64,000 nt of DNA from Mallotus nudiflorus (Eukaryota; Streptophyta; Magnoliopsida; Malpighiales; Euphorbiaceae): NCBI GenBank assembly GCA_947683625.1, contig CANTUR010002288.1:62001-126000 (forward strand), read 5' to 3'. Position 1 is the stretch's first letter; each line of letters begins with the position of its first letter. The notes beneath the pieces were generated by a model, which was not told where the DNA came from, ran no database searches, and was given only the letters and a program-made list of their open reading frames with translations. Shown piece by piece: positions 13,286 to 27,813 of the stretch. A program made the translations under genes and the position numbers.

Positions 13286-16044
13286 GGTTGACCCACGGGG
13301 CCCATAATATATCAGATCGAAGCTGACTCAGAGGTCTACAGTGCGGGCTCTAAAGCCCATCTATAGCGATTTGTCTTTGGGCCCAAAAACCCATGTTTAG
13401 GCCCATGGATTTGATAGAGTGGGCTTGGGCACTTGGCTTCAAATGGATGTTCGTGGCGGCATCGGTTGACCCACGGGGCCTATAATATATCAGATCGAAG
13501 CTGACTCAGAGGGCTACAGTGCGGGCTCTAAAGCCCATCTATAGCGATTTGTCCTTTGGGCCCAAAAACCCATGTTTAGGCCCATGGATTTGATAGAGTG
13601 GGGCTTGGGCACTTGGCTTCAAATGGACATTCAGTGGTGGCATCGGTTGACCCACGGGGCCCATAATATATCAAATATAAGCTTACTCAGACGGCTATAG
13701 TACGGGCTATAAAGCCCATCTATAACGATTTGTCTTTGGGCCTAAAAACCCCATGTGTAGGCCCATGGATTTGATAGAGTGGGCTTGCGCACTTGGGCTT
13801 CAAATGGATCTTCGTGGCGGCATCGGTTGACCCACGGGGCCCATAATATATCAAATCGAAGCTGACTCAGAGGGCTATAACGGGCCGCTACAAACTACAT
13901 TTGTAGCGGGCCGTCCTCGGGCCCCAAATTCCTTTGTTTTGGGGCCGAAAACCACTATTTCGGCCCATGGATTTGATAGTGGGCTTTCGCACTTGGGCTT
14001 CAAATGGACGTTCGTGGCGGCATCGGTTGACCCACGGGCCCATAATATATCAGATCGAAGCTGACTCAGAGGTCTACAGTGCGGGCTCTAAAGCCCATCT
14101 ATAGCGATTTGTCTTTGGGCCCAAAAACCCATGTTTAGGCCCATGGATTTGATAGAGTGGGCTTGGGCACTTGGGCTTCAAATGGATGTTCGTGGCGGCA
14201 TCGGTTGACCCACGGGGCCCATAATATATCAGATCGAAGCTGACTCAGAGGGCTACAGTGCGGGCTCTAAAGCCCATCTATAGCGATTTGTCTTTGGGCC
14301 CAAAAACCCATGTTTAGGCCCATGGATTTGATAGAGTGGGCTTGGGCACTTGGGCTTCAAATGGACGTTCGTGGTGGCATCGGTTGACCCACGGGGCCCA
14401 TAATATATCAAATATAAGCTTACTCAGACGGCTATAGTGCGGGCTATAAAGCCCATCTATAACGATTTGTCTTTGGGCCTAAAAACCCATGTGTAGGCCC
14501 ATGGATTTGATAGAGTGGGCTTGCGCACCTTGGGCTTCAAATGGACGTTCGTGGCGGCATCGGTTGACCCACGGGGGCCCATAATATATCAAAATCGAAG
14601 CTGACTCAGAGGGCTATAACGGGCCGCTACAAAATACGTCTGTAGCGGGCCGTCCTCGGGCCCCAAATTCCTTTGTTTTGGGGCCCGAAAACCACTATTT
14701 CGGCCCATGGATTTGATTGTGGGCTTGCGCACTTGGGCTTCAAATGGACGTTCGTGGCGGCATCGGTTGACCCACGGGGCCCATAATATATCAGATCGAA
14801 GCTGACTCAGAGGTCTACAGTGCGGGCTCTAAAGCCCATCTATAGCGATTTGTCTCTTGGGCCCAAAAACCCCATGTTTAGGCCCATGGATTTGATAGAG
14901 TGGGCTTGGGCACTTGGGCTTCAAATGGATGTTCGTGGCGGCATCGGTTGACCCACGGGGCCCATAATATATCAGATCGAAGCTGACTCAGAGGGCTACA
15001 GTGCGGGCTCTAAAGCCCATCTATAGCGATTTGTCTTTGGGCCCAAAAACCCATGTTTAGGCCCATGGATTTGATAGAGTGGGCTTGGGCACTTGGGCTT
15101 CAAATGGACGTTCGTGGTGGCATCGGTTGACCCACGGGGCCCATAATATATCAAATATAAGCTTACTCAGACGGCTATAGTGCGGGCTATAAAGCCCATC
15201 TATAACGATTTGTCTTTGGGCCTAAAAACCCATGTGTAGGCCCATGGATTTGATAGAGTGGGCTTGCGCACTTGGGCTTCAAATGGACGTTCGTGGCGGC
15301 ATCGGTTGACCCACGGGGCCCATAATATATCAAATCGAAGCTGACTCAGAGGGCTATAACGGGCCGCTACAAACTACGTCTGTAGCGGGCCGTCCTCGGG
15401 CCCAAATTCCTTTGTTTTGGGGCCCGAAAACCACTATTTCGGCCCATGGATTTGATTGTGGGCTTGCGCACTTGGGCTTCAAATGGACGTTCGTGGCGGC
15501 ATCGGTTGACCCACGGGGCCCATAATATATCAGATCGAAGCTGACTCAGAGGTCTACAGTGCGGGCTCTAAAGCCCATCTATAGCGATTTGTCTTTGGGC
15601 CCAAAAACCCATGTTTAGGCCCATGGATTTGATAGAGTGGGCTTGGGCACTTGGGCTTCAAATGGATGTTCGTGGCGCATCGGTTGACCCACGGGGCCCA
15701 TAATATATCAGATCGAAGCTGACTCAGAGGGCTACAGTGCGGGCTCTAAAGCCCATCTATAGCGATTTGTCTTTGGGCCCCAAAAACCCATGTTTTAGGC
15801 CCATGGATTTGATAGAGTGGGCTTGGGCACTTGGGCTTCAAATGGACGTTCGTGGTGGCATCGGTTGACCCACGGGGCCCATAATATATCAAATATAAGC
15901 TTACTCAGACGGCTATAGTGCGGGCTATAAAGCCCATCTATTAACGATTTGTCTTTGGGCCTAAAAAACCCATGTGTAGGCCCATGGATTTGATAGAGTG
16001 GGCTTGCGCACTTGGGCTTCAAATGGACCGTTCGTGGCGGCATC
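13085..16044 (+). repeat. 3.13-kb block, copy 2
   Basis: D starts 13085, 13825, 14562 and 15304 carry the same loop alleles and tails in the same order as copy 1. This copy is four canonical HORs (2960 bp) because it lacks the extra B/A monomer that ends copy 1. Confidence 0.83.
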
Positions 16045-18081
16045 GGTTGACCCACGGGGCCCCATAATATATCAAATCGAAGCTGACTCAGAGGGCTATA
16101 ACGGGCCGCTACAAACTATGTCTGTAGCGGGCCGTCCTCGGGCCCAAATTCCTTTGTTTTGGGGCCCGAAAACCACTATTTCGGCCCATGGATTTGATTG
16201 TGGGCTTGCGCACTTGGGCTTCAAATGGACGTTCGTGGCGGCATCGGTTGACCCACGGGGCCCATAATATATCAGATCGAAGCTGACTCAGAGGTCTACA
16301 GTGCGGGCTCTAAAGCCCATCTATAGCGATTTGTCTTTGGGCCCAAAAACCCATGTTAGGCCCATGGATTTGATAGAGTGGGCTTGGGCACTTGGGCTTC
16401 AAATGGATGTTCGTGGCGGCATCGGTTGACCCACGGGGCCCATAATATATCAGATCGAAGCTGACTCAGAGGGCTACAGTGCGGGCTCTAAAGCCCATCT
16501 ATAGCGATTTGTCTTTGGGCCCAAAAACCCATGTTTAGGCCCATGGATTTGATAGAGTGGGCTTGGGCACTTGGGCTTCAAATGGACGTTCGTGGTGGCA
16601 TCGGTTGACCACGGGGCCCATAATATATCAAATATAAGGCTTACTCAGACGGCTATAGTGCGGGCTATAAAGCCCATCTATAACGATTTGTCTTTGGGCC
16701 TAAAAACCCATGTGTAGGCCCATGGATTTGATAGAGTGGGGCTTGCGCACTTGGGCTTCAAATGGACGTTCGTGGCGGCATCGGATGACCCACGGGGCCC
16801 ATAATATATCAAATCGAAGCTGACTCAGAGGGCTATAACGGGCCGCTACAAACTACATTTGTAGCGGGCCGTCCTCGGGCCCAAATTCCTTTGTTTTGGG
16901 GCCCGAAAACCACTATTTCGGCCCATGGATTTGATTGTGGGCTTGCGCACTTGGGCTTCAAATGGACCGTTCGTGGCGGCATCGGTTGACCCACGGGGCC
17001 CATAATATATCAGATCGAAGCTGACTCAGAGGTCTACAGTGCGGGCTCTAAAGCCCATCTATAGCGATTTGTCTTTGGGCCCAAAAACCCATGTTTAGGC
17101 CCATGGATTTGATAGAGTGGGCTTGGGCACTTGGGCTTCAAATGGATGTTCGTGGCGGCATCGGTTTGACCCACGGGGCCCCATAATATATCAGATCGAA
17201 GCTGACTCAGAGGGCTACAGTGCGGGCTCTAAAGCCCATCTATAGCGATTTGTCTTTGGGCCCAAAAAACCCATGTTTAGGCCCATGGATTTGATAGAGT
17301 GGGCTTGGGCACTTGGGCTTCAAATGGACGTTCGTGGTGGCATCGGTTGACCCACGGGGCCCATAATATATCAAATATAAGCTTACTCAGACGGCTATAG
17401 TGCGGGCTATAAAGCCCATCTATAACGATTTGTCTTTGGGCCTAAAAACCCATGTGTAGGCCCATGGATTTGATAGAGTGGGCTTGCGCACTTGGGCTCA
17501 AATGGACGTTCGTGGCGGCATCGGTTGACCCACGGGGCCCATAATATATCAAATCGAAGCTGACTCAGAGGGCTATAACGGGCCGCTACAAACTATGTCT
17601 GTAGCGGGCCGTCCTCGGGCCCCAAATTCCTTTGTTTTGGGGCCCGAAAACCACTATTTCGGCCCATGGATTTGATTGTGGGCTTGTGCACTTGGGCTTC
17701 AAATGGTCGTTCGTGCGGCATCGGTTGACCCACGGGGCCCATAATATATCAGATCGAAGCTGACTCAGAGGGTCTACAGTGCGGGCTCTAAAGCCCATCT
17801 ATAGCGATTTGTCTTTGGGCCCAAAAACCCATGTTTAGGCCCATGGATTTGATAGAGTGGGCTTGGGCACTTGGGCTTCAAATGGATGTTCGTGGCGGCA
17901 TCGGTTGACCCACGGGGCCCATAATATATCAGATCGAAGCTGACTCAGAGGGCTACAGTGCGGGCTCTAAAGCCCATCTATAGCGATTTGTCTTTGGGCC
18001 CAAAAACCCATGTTTAGGCCCATGGATTTGATAGAGTGGGCTTGGGCACTTGGGCTTCAAATGGACGTTCGTGGTGGCATC

Positions 18082-18356
18082 GGTTGACCCACGGGGCCCA
18101 TAATATATCAAATATAAGCTTACTCAGACGGCTATAGTGCGGGCTATAAAGCCCATCTATAACGATTTCCCATAATATATCAAATCGAAGCTGACTCAGA
18201 GGGCTATAACGGGCCGCTACAAACTATGTCTGTAGCGGGCCGTCCTCGGGCCCAAATTCCTTTGTTTTGGGGGCCCGAAAACCACTATTTCGGCCCATGG
18301 ATTTGATTGTGGGCTTGCGCACTTGGGCTTCAAATGGACGTTTCGTGGCGGGCATC
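18082..18356 (+). repeat. C/D fusion monomer with a 107-bp deletion
   Basis: The C monomer stops at AACGATTT (ending 18168) and continues directly as CCCATAATATATCAAATCG of the following D. The missing stretch, by comparison with an intact HOR, is 107 bp: the last 92 bp of C and the first 15 bp of D. I see no microhomology at the join, and the break is out of monomer register, so this is a true deletion rather than homologous unequal crossover. Confidence 0.9.
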
Positions 18357-18899
18357 GGTTGACCCACGGGGCCCATAATATATCCAGATCGAAGCTGACT
18401 CAGAGGTCTACAGTGCGGGCTCTAAAGCCCATCTATAGCGATTTGTCTTTGGGCCCAAAAAACCCATGTTTAGGCCCATGGATTTGATAGAGTGGGCTTG
18501 GGCACTTGGGCTTCAAATGGATGGTTCGTGGCGGCATCGGTTGGACCCACGGGGGCCCATAATATATCAGATCGAAGCTAACTCAGAGGGCTACAGTGCG
18601 GGCTCTAAAGCCCATCTATAGCGATTTTGTCTTTGGGCCCAAAAACCCATGTTTAGGCCCATGGATTTGATAGAGTGGGCTTGGGCACTTGGGCTTCAAA
18701 TGGACGTTCGTGGTGCATCGGTTGACCCACGGGGCCCATAATATATCAAATATAAGCTTACTCAGACGGCTATAGTGCGGGCTATAAAAGCCCATCTATA
18801 ACGATTTGTCTTTGGGCCTAAAAACCCATGTGTAGGCCCATGGATTTGATAGAGTGGGCTTGCGCACTTGGGCTTCAAATGGACGTTCGTGGCGGCATC

Positions 18900-21800
18900 G
18901 GAATGACCCACGGGGCCCATAATATATCAAATCGAAGCTGACTCAGAGGGCTATAACGGGCCGCTACAAACTACATTTGTAGCGGGCCGTCCTCGGGCCC
19001 AAATTCCCTTTGTTTTGGGGCCCGAAAACCACTATTTCGGGCCCATGGATTTGATTGTGGGCTTGCGCACTTGGGCTTCAAATGGACGTTCGTGGGCGGG
19101 CATCGGTTTGACCCACGGGGCCCCATAATATATCAGATCGAAGCTGACTCAGAGGTCTACAGTGCGGGCTCTAAAGCCCATCTATAGCGATTTGTCTTTG
19201 GGCCCAAAAAACCCATGTTTAGGCCCATGGATTTGATAGAGTGGGCTTGGGCACCTTGGGCTTCAAATGGATGTTCGTGGCGGCATCGGTTGACCCACGG
19301 GGCCCATAATATATCAGATCGAAGCTGACTCAGAGGGCTACAGTGCGGGCTCTAAAGCCCATCTATAGCGATTTGTCTTTGGGCCCAAAAACCCATGTTT
19401 AGGCCCATGGATTTGATAGAGTGGGCTTGGGCACTTGGGCTTCAAATTGGACGTTCGTGGTGGCATCGGTTGACCCACGGGGCCCATAATATATCAAATA
19501 TAAGCTTACTCAGACGGCTATAGTGCGGGCTATAAAGCCCATCTATAACGATTTGTCCTTTGGGCCTAAAAACCCATGTGTAGGCCCATGGATTTGATAG
19601 AGTGGGCTTGCGCACTTGGGCTTCAAATGGACGTTCGTGGCGGGCATCGGTTGACCCACGGGGCCCCATAATATATCAAATCGAAGCTGACTCAGAGGGC
19701 TATAACGGGCCGCTACAAACTATGTCTGTAGCGGGCCGTCCTCGGGCCCAAATTCCTTGTTTTGGGGCCCGAAAACCACTATTTCGGCCCATGGATTTGA
19801 TTGTGGGCTTGCGCACTTGGGCTTCAAATGGACGTTCCGTGGCGGCATCGGTTGACCCACGGGGCCCATAATATATCAGATCGAAGCTGACTCAGAGGTC
19901 TACAGTGCGGGCTCTAAAGCCCATCTATAGCGATTTGTCTTTGGGCCCAAAAACCCATGTTTAGGCCCATGGATTTGATAGAGTGGGCTTGGGCACTTGG
20001 GCTTCAAATGGATGTTCGTGGCGGCATCGGTTGACCCACGGGGCCCATAATATATCAGATCGAAGCTGACTCAGAGGGGCTACAGTGCGGGCTCTAAAGC
20101 CCATCTATAGCGATTTTGTCTTTGGGCCCAAAAACCCATGTTTAGGCCCATGGATTTGATAGAGTGGGCTTGGGCACTTGGGCTTCAAATGGACGTTCGT
20201 GGGTGGCATCGGTTGACCCACGGGGCCCATAATATATCAAATATAAGCTTACTCAGACGGCTATAGTGCGGGCTATAAAGCCCATCTATAACGATTTGTC
20301 TTTGGGGCCTAAAAACCCATGTGTAGGCCCATGGATTTGATAGAGTGGGCTTGCGCACTTGGGCTTCAAAATGGACGTTCGTGGCGGCATCGGGTTGACC
20401 CACGGGGGCCCATAATATATCAAATCGAAGCTGACTCAGAGGGCTATAAACGGGCCGCTACAAACTATGTCTGTAGCGGGCCGTCCTCGGGCCCAAATTC
20501 CTTTGTTTTGGGGCCCGAAAAACCACTATTTCGGCCCATGGATTTGATTGTGGGCTTGCGCACTTGGGCTTCAAATGGACGTTCGTGGCGGCATCGGTTG
20601 ACCCACGGGGGCCCATAATATATCAGATCGAAGCTGACTCAGAGGTCTACAGTGCGGGGGCTCTAAAGCCCATCTATAGCGATTTGTCTTTGGGCCCAAA
20701 AACCCATGTTTAGGCCCATGGATTTGATAGAGTGGGCTTGGGCACTTGGGCTTCAAATGGATGTTCGTGGCGGCATCGGTTGACCCACGGGGCCCATAAT
20801 ATATCAGATCGAAGCTGACTCAGAGGGCTACAGTGCGGGCTCTAAAGCCCATCTATAGCGATTTGTCTTTTGGGCCCAAAAACCCATGTTTAGGCCCATG
20901 GATTTGATAGAGTGGGCTTGGGCACTTGGGCTTCAAATGGACGTTCGTGGTGGCATCGGTTGACCCACGGGGCCCATAATATATCAAATATAAGCTTACT
21001 CAGACGGCTATAGTGCGGGCTATAAAGCCCATCTATAACGATTTGTCTTTGGGCCTAAAAACCCATGTGTAGGCCCATGGATTTGATAGAGTGGGCTTGC
21101 GCACTTGGGCTTCAAATGGACGTTCGTGGGCGGCATCGGTTGACCCACGGGGCCCATAATATATCATATCGAAGCTGACTCAGAGGGCTATAACGGGCCG
21201 CTACAAACTATGTCTGTAGCGGGGCCGTCCTCGGGCCCAAATTCCTTTGTTTTGGGGCCCGAAAACCACTATTTCGGCCCATGGATTTGATTGTGGGCTT
21301 GCGCACTTGGGCTTCAAATGGACGTTCGTGGCGGCATCGGTTGACCCACGGGGCCCATAATATATCAGATCGAAGCTGACTCAGAGGTCTACAGTGCGGG
21401 CTCTAAAGCCCATCTATAGCGATTTGTCTTTGGGCCCAAAAACCCATGTTTAGGCCCATGGATTTGATAGAGGTGGGCTTGGGCACTTGGGCTTCAAATG
21501 GATGTTCGTGGCGGGCATCGGTTGACCCACGGGGCCCATAATATATCAGATCGAAGCTGACTCAGAGGGCTACAGTGCGGGCTCTAAAGCCCATCTTTAG
21601 CGATTTGTCTTTGGCCCAAAAACCATGTTTAGGCCCATGGATTTGATAGAGTGGGCTTGGGCACTTGGGCTTCAAATGGGACGTTCGTGGTGGCATCGGT
21701 TGACCCACGGGGCCCATAATATATCAAATATAAGCTTACTCAGACGGCTTATAGTGCGGGCTATAAAGCCCATCTATAACGATTTGTCTTTGGGCCTAAA

Positions 21801-23360
21801 AACCCATGTGTAGGCCCATGGATTTGATAGAGTGGGCTTGCGCACTTGGGCTTCAAATGGACGTTCGTGGCGGCATCGGATGACCCACGGGGGCCCATAA
21901 TATATCAAATCGAAGCTGACTCAGAGGGCTATAACGGGCCGCTACAAACTACATTTGTACGGGGCCGTCCTCGGGCCCAAATTCCTTTGTTTTGGGGGCC
22001 CGAAAACCACTATTTCGGCCCATGGATTTGATTGTGGGCTTGCGCACTTGGGCTTCAAATGGACGTTCGTGGCGGCATCGGGTTGACCCACGGGGCCCAT
22101 AATATATCAGATCGAAGCTGACTCAGAGGTCTACAGTGCGGGCTCTAAAGCCCATCTATAGCGATTTGTCTTTGGGCCCAAAAAACCCATGTTTAGGCCC
22201 ATGGATTTGATAGAGTGGGCTTGGGCACTTGGGCTTCAAATGGATGTTCGTGGCGGCATCGGTTGACCCACGGGGCCCATAATATATCAGATCGAAGCTG
22301 ACCTCAGAGGGCTACAGTGCGGGCTCTAAAGCCCATCTATAGCGATTTGTCTTTGGGCCCAAAAACCCATGTTTAGGCCCATGGATTTGATAGAGTGGGG
22401 CTTGGGCACTTGGGCTTCAAATGGACGTTCGTGGTGGCATCGGTTGACCCACGGGGCCCATAATATATCAAATATAAGCTTACTCAGACGGCTATAGTGC
22501 GGGCTTATAAAGCCCATCTATAACGATTTGTCTTTGGGCCTAAAAACCCATGTGTAGGCCCATGGATTTGATAGAGTGGGCTTGCGCACTTGGGCTTCAA
22601 AATGGACGTTCGTGGCTGGCATCGGTTGACCCACGGGGCCCATAATATATCAAATCGAAGCTGACTCAGAGGGCTATAACGGGCCGCTACAAACTATGTC
22701 TGTAGCGGGCCGTCCCTCGGGCCCAAATTCCTTTGTTTTGGGGCCCGAAAAACCACTATTTCGGCCCATGGATTTGATTGTGGGCTTGCGCACTTGGGCT
22801 TCAAATGGACGTTCGTGGCGGCATCGGTTGACCCACGGGGCCCATAATATATCAGATCGAAGCTGACTCAGAGGTCTACAGTGCGGGCTCTAAAGCCCAT
22901 CTATAGCGATTTGTCTTTGGGCCCAAAAACCCATGTTTAGGCCCATGGATTTGATAGAGTGGGCTTGGGCACTTGGGCTTCAAATGGATGTTCGTGGCGG
23001 CATCGGTTGACCCACGGGGCCCATAATATATCAGATCGAAGCTAACTCAGAGGGCTACAGTGCGGGCTCTAAAGCCCATCTATAGCGATTTGTCTTTGGG
23101 CCCAAAAACCATGTTTAGGCCCATGGATTTGATAGAGTGGGCTTGGGCACTTGGGCTTCAAATGGACGTTCGTGGTGGCATCGGTTGACCCACGGGGCCC
23201 ATAATATATCAAATATAAGCTTACTCAGACGGCTATAGTGCGGGCTATAAAGCCCATCTATAACGATTTGTCTTTGGGCCTAAAAACCCATGTGTAGGCC
23301 CATGGATTGATAGAGTGGGCTTGCGCACTTGGGCTTCAAATGGACGTTCGTGGCGGCATC
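18900..23360 (+). repeat. Super-HOR copy 1 (six HORs)
   Basis: The sequence of D subtypes is alpha, beta, beta, beta, alpha, beta. The first alpha is preceded by a B with GCTAACTC (18.58 kb) and the second alpha (21878) by a B with CATCTTTAGCG (21.59 kb). Length is 4461 bp against 4422 expected for six canonical HORs; the excess is scattered single-base insertions. Confidence 0.85.
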
Positions 23361-26300
23361 GGATGACCCACGGGGCCCATAATATATCAAATCGAAGCTG
23401 ACTCAGAGGGGCTATAACGGGCCCGCTACAAACTACATTTGTAGCGGGCCGTCCTCGGGCCCAAATTCCTTTGTTTTGGGGCCCGAAAAACCACTATTTC
23501 GGCCCATGGATTTGATTGTGGGCTTGCGCACTTGGGCTTCAAATGGACGTTCGTGGCGGCATCGGTTGACCCACGGGGCCCATAATATATCAGATCGAAG
23601 CTGACTCAGAGGTCTACAGTGCGGGCTCTAAAGCCCATCTATAGCGATTTGTCTTTGGGCCCAAAAACCCATGTTTAGGCCCATGGATTTGATAGAGTGG
23701 GGCTTGGGCACTTGGGCTTCAAATGGATGTTCGTGGCGGCATCGGTTGTGACCCACGGGGCCCATAATATATCAGATCGAAGCTGACTCAGAGGGCTACA
23801 GTGCGGGCTCTAAAGCCCATCTATAGCGATTTGTCTTTGGGCCCAAAAACCCATGTTTAGGCCCATGGATTTGATAGAGTGGGCTTGGGCACTTGGGCTT
23901 CAAATGGACGTTCGTGGTGGCATCGGTTGACCCACGGGGCCCATAATATATCAAATATAAGCTTACTCAGACGGCTATAGTGCGGGCTATAAAGCCCATC
24001 TATAACGATTTGTCTTTGGGCCTAAAAACCCATGTGTAGGCCCATGGATTTGATAGAGTGGGCTTGCGCACTTGGGCTTCAAATGGACGTTCGTGGCGGC
24101 ATCGGTTGACCCACGGGGCCCATTAAATATATCAAATCGAAGCTGACTCAGAGGGCTATAACGGGCCGCTACAAACTATGTCTGTAGCGGGCCGTCCTCG
24201 GGCCCAAATTCCTTTGTTTTGGGGCCCGAAAACCACTATTTCGGCCCCATGGATTTGATTGTGGGCTTGCGCACTTGGGCTTCAAATGGACGTTCGTGGC
24301 GGCATCGGTTTGACCCACGGGGCCCATAATATATCAGATCGAAGCTGACTCAGAGGTCTACAGTGCGGGGCTCTAAAGCCCATCTATAGCGATTTGTCTT
24401 TGGGCCCAAAAACCCATGTTTAGGCCCATGGATTTGATAGAGTGGGCTTGGGGCACCTTGGGCTTCAAATGGATGTTCGTGGCGGCATCGGTTGACCCAC
24501 GGGGCCCATAATATATCAGATCGAAGCTGACTCAGAGGGCTACAGTGCGGGGCTCTAAAGCCCATCTATAGCGATTTGTCTTTGGGCCCAAAAAACCCAT
24601 GTTTAGGCCCATGGATTTGATAGAGTGGGCTTGGGCACTTGGGCTTCAAATGGACGTTCGTGGTGGCATCGGTTGACCCACGGGGGCCCATAATATATCA
24701 AATATAAGCTTACTCAGACGGCTATAGTGCGGGCTATAAAGCCCATCTATAACGATTTGTCTTTGGGCCTAAAAACCCATGTGTAGGCCCATGGATTTGA
24801 TTAGAGTGGGCTTGCGCACTTGGGCTTCAAATGGACGTTCGTGGCGGCATCGGTTGACCCACGGGGCCCATAATATATCAAATCGAAGCTGACTCAGAGG
24901 GCTATAACGGGCCGCTACAAACTATGTCTGTAGCGGGCCGTCCTCGGGCCCAAATTCCCTTTGTTTTGGGGCCCGAAAACCACTATTTCGGCCCATGGAT
25001 TTGATTGTGGGCTTGCGCACTTGGGCTTCAAATGGACGTTCGTGGCGGCATCGGTTTGGACCCACGGGGGCCCATAATATATCAGATCGAAGCTGACTCA
25101 GAGGTCTACAGTGCGGGCTCTAAAGCCCATCTATAGCGATTTGTCTTTGGGCCCAAAAACCCATGTTTAGGCCCATGGATTTGATAGAGTGGGCTTGGGC
25201 ACTTGGGCTTCAAATGGATGTTCGTGGCGGCATCGGTTGACCCACGGGGCCCATAATATATCAGATCGAAGCTGACTCAGAGGGCTACAGTGCGGGCTCT
25301 AAAGCCCATCTATAGCGATTTGTCTTTGGGCCCAAAAAACCCATGTTTAGGCCCATGGATTTGATAGAGTGGGCTTGGGCACTTGGGCTTCAAATGGACG
25401 TTCGTGGTGGCATCGGTTGACCCACGGGGGCCCATAATATATCAAATATAAGCTTACTCAGACGGCTATAGTGCGGGCTATAAAGCCCATCTATAACGAT
25501 TTGTCTTTGGGCCTAAAAACCCATGTGTAGGCCCATGGATTTGATAGAGTGGGCTTGCGCACTTGGGCTTCAAATGGACGTTCGTGGCGGCATCGGTTGA
25601 CCCACGGGGCCCATAATATATCAAATCGAAGCTGACTCAGAGGGCTATAACGGGCCCGCTACAAACTATGTCTGTAGCGGGCCGTCCTCGGCCCAAATTC
25701 CTTTGTTTTGGGGCCCGAAAACCACTATTTCGGCCCATGGATTTGATTGTGGGCTTGCGCACTTGGGCTTCAAATGGACGTTCGTGGCGGCATCGGTTGA
25801 CCCACGGGGCCCATAATATATCAGATCGAAGCTGACTCAGAGGTCTACAGTGCGGGCTCTAAAGCCCATCTATAGCGATTTGTCTTTTGGGCCCAAAAAC
25901 CCATGTTTAGGCCCATGGATTTGATAGAGTGGGCTTGGGCACTTGGGCTTCAAATGGATGTTCGTGGCGGCATCGGTTGACCCACGGGGGCCCATAATAT
26001 ATCAGATCGAAGCTGACTCAGAGGGCTACAGTGCGGGCTCTAAAGCCCATCTTTAGCGATTTGTCTTTGGGCCCAAAAACCCATGTTTAGGCCCATGGAT
26101 TTGATAGAGTGGGCTTGGGCACTTGGGCTTCAAATGGACGTTCGTGGTGGCATCGGTTGACCCACGGGGCCCATAATATATCAAATATAAGCTTACTCAG
26201 ACGGCTATAGTGCGGGCTATAAAGCCCATCTATAACGATTTGTCTTTGGGCCTAAAAACCCATGTGTAGGCCCATGGATTTGATAGAGTGGGCTTGCGCA

Positions 26301-27813
26301 CTTGGGCTTCAAATGGACGTTCGTGGCGGCATCGGATGACCCACGGGGGCCCATAATATATCAAATCGAAGCTGACTCAGAGGGCTATAAACGGGCCGCT
26401 ACAAACTACATTTGTAGCGGGCCGTCCTCGGGCCCAAATTCCTTTGTTTTGGGGCCCGAAAACCACTATTTCGGCCATGGATTTGATTGTGGGCTTGCGC
26501 ACTTGGGCTTCAAATGGACGTTCGTGGCGGCATCGGTTGACCCCACGGGGCCCATAATATATCAGATCGAAGCTGACTCAGAGGTCTACAGTGCGGGCTC
26601 TAAAGCCCATCTATAGCGATTTGTCTTTGGGCCCAAAAACCCATGTTTAGGCCCATGGATTTGATAGAGTGGGCTTGGGCACTTGGGCTTCAAATGGATG
26701 TTCGTGGCGGCATCGGTTGACCCACGGGGCCCATAATATATCAGATCGAAGCTGACTCAGAGGGCTACAGTGCGGGCTCTAAAGCCCATCTATAGCGATT
26801 TGTCTTTGGGCCCAAAAACCCATGTTTAGGCCATCGGATTTGATAGAGTGGGCTTGGGCACTTGGGCTTCAAATGGACGTTCGTGGTGGCATCGGTTGAC
26901 CCACGGGGCCCATAATATATCAAATATAAGCTTACTCAGACGGCTATAGTGCGGGCTATAAAGCCCATCTATAACGATTTGTCTTTGGGCCTAAAAAACC
27001 CATGTGTAGGCCCATGGATTTGATAGAGTGGGCTTGCGCACTTGGGCTTCAAATGGACGTTCGTGGCGGCATCGGTTGACCCACGGGGCCCATAATATAT
27101 CAAATCGAAGCTGACTCAGAGGGCTATAACGGGCCGCTACAAACTATGTCTGTAGCGGGCCGTCCTCGGGCCCAAATTCCTTTGTTTTGGGGCCCGAAAA
27201 CCACTATTTCGGCCCATGGATTTGATTGTGGGCTTGCGCACTTGGGCTTCAAATGGACGTTCGTGGCGGCATCGGTTGACCCACGGGGCCCATAATATAT
27301 CAGATCGAAGCTGACTCAGAGGTCTACAGTGCGGGCTCTAAAGCCCATCTATAGCGATTTGTCTTTGGGCCCAAAAACCCATGTTTAGGCCCATGGATTT
27401 GATAGAGTGGGCTTGGGCACTTGGGCTTCAAATGGATGTTCGTGGCGGCATCGGTTGACCCACGGGGGCCCCATAATATATCAGATCGAAGCTAACTCAG
27501 AGGGCTACAGTGCGGGCTCTAAAGCCCATCTATAGCGATTTGTCTTTGGGCCCAAAAACCCATGTTTAGGCCCATGGATTTGATAGAGTGGGCTTGGGCA
27601 CTTGGGCTTCAAATGGACGTTCGTGGTGGCATCGGTTGACCCACGGGGGCCCATAATATATCAAATATAAGCTTACTCAGACGGCTATAGTGCGGGCTAT
27701 AAAGCCCATCTATAACGATTTGTCTTTGGGCCTAAAAACCCATGTGTAGGCCCATGGATTTGATAGAGTGGGCTTGCGCACTTGGGCTTCAAATGGACGT
27801 TCGTGGCGGCATC
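23361..27813 (+). repeat. Super-HOR copy 2 (six HORs)
   Basis: The same order alpha, beta x3, alpha, beta is seen, with GCTAACTC at 23.04 kb before the first alpha and CATCTTTAGCG at 26.05 kb before the second (26334). Length is 4453 bp. Confidence 0.85.

Larger units (their letters stand above)
1..16044 (+). repeat. Array domain I: indel-rich HORs with four rotating D-loop alleles
   Basis: D monomers start at 539, 1277, 2015, 2756, 3492, 4386, 5127, 5874, 6427, 6988, 7729, 8470, 9210, 9954, 10691, 11425, 12167, 13085, 13825, 14562 and 15304. Loop alleles rotate among AACTACGTC, AACTATGTC, AACTACATT and AAATACGTC, with regular four-step order from about 9.9 kb. The first two HORs share TTTGGGTCC in A. 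The stretch 4-8 kb has the densest single-base indels of the window, including a run of seven C near 7374-7380. Between the variants listed separately the region is ordinary A-B-C-D repeat. Confidence 0.85.
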
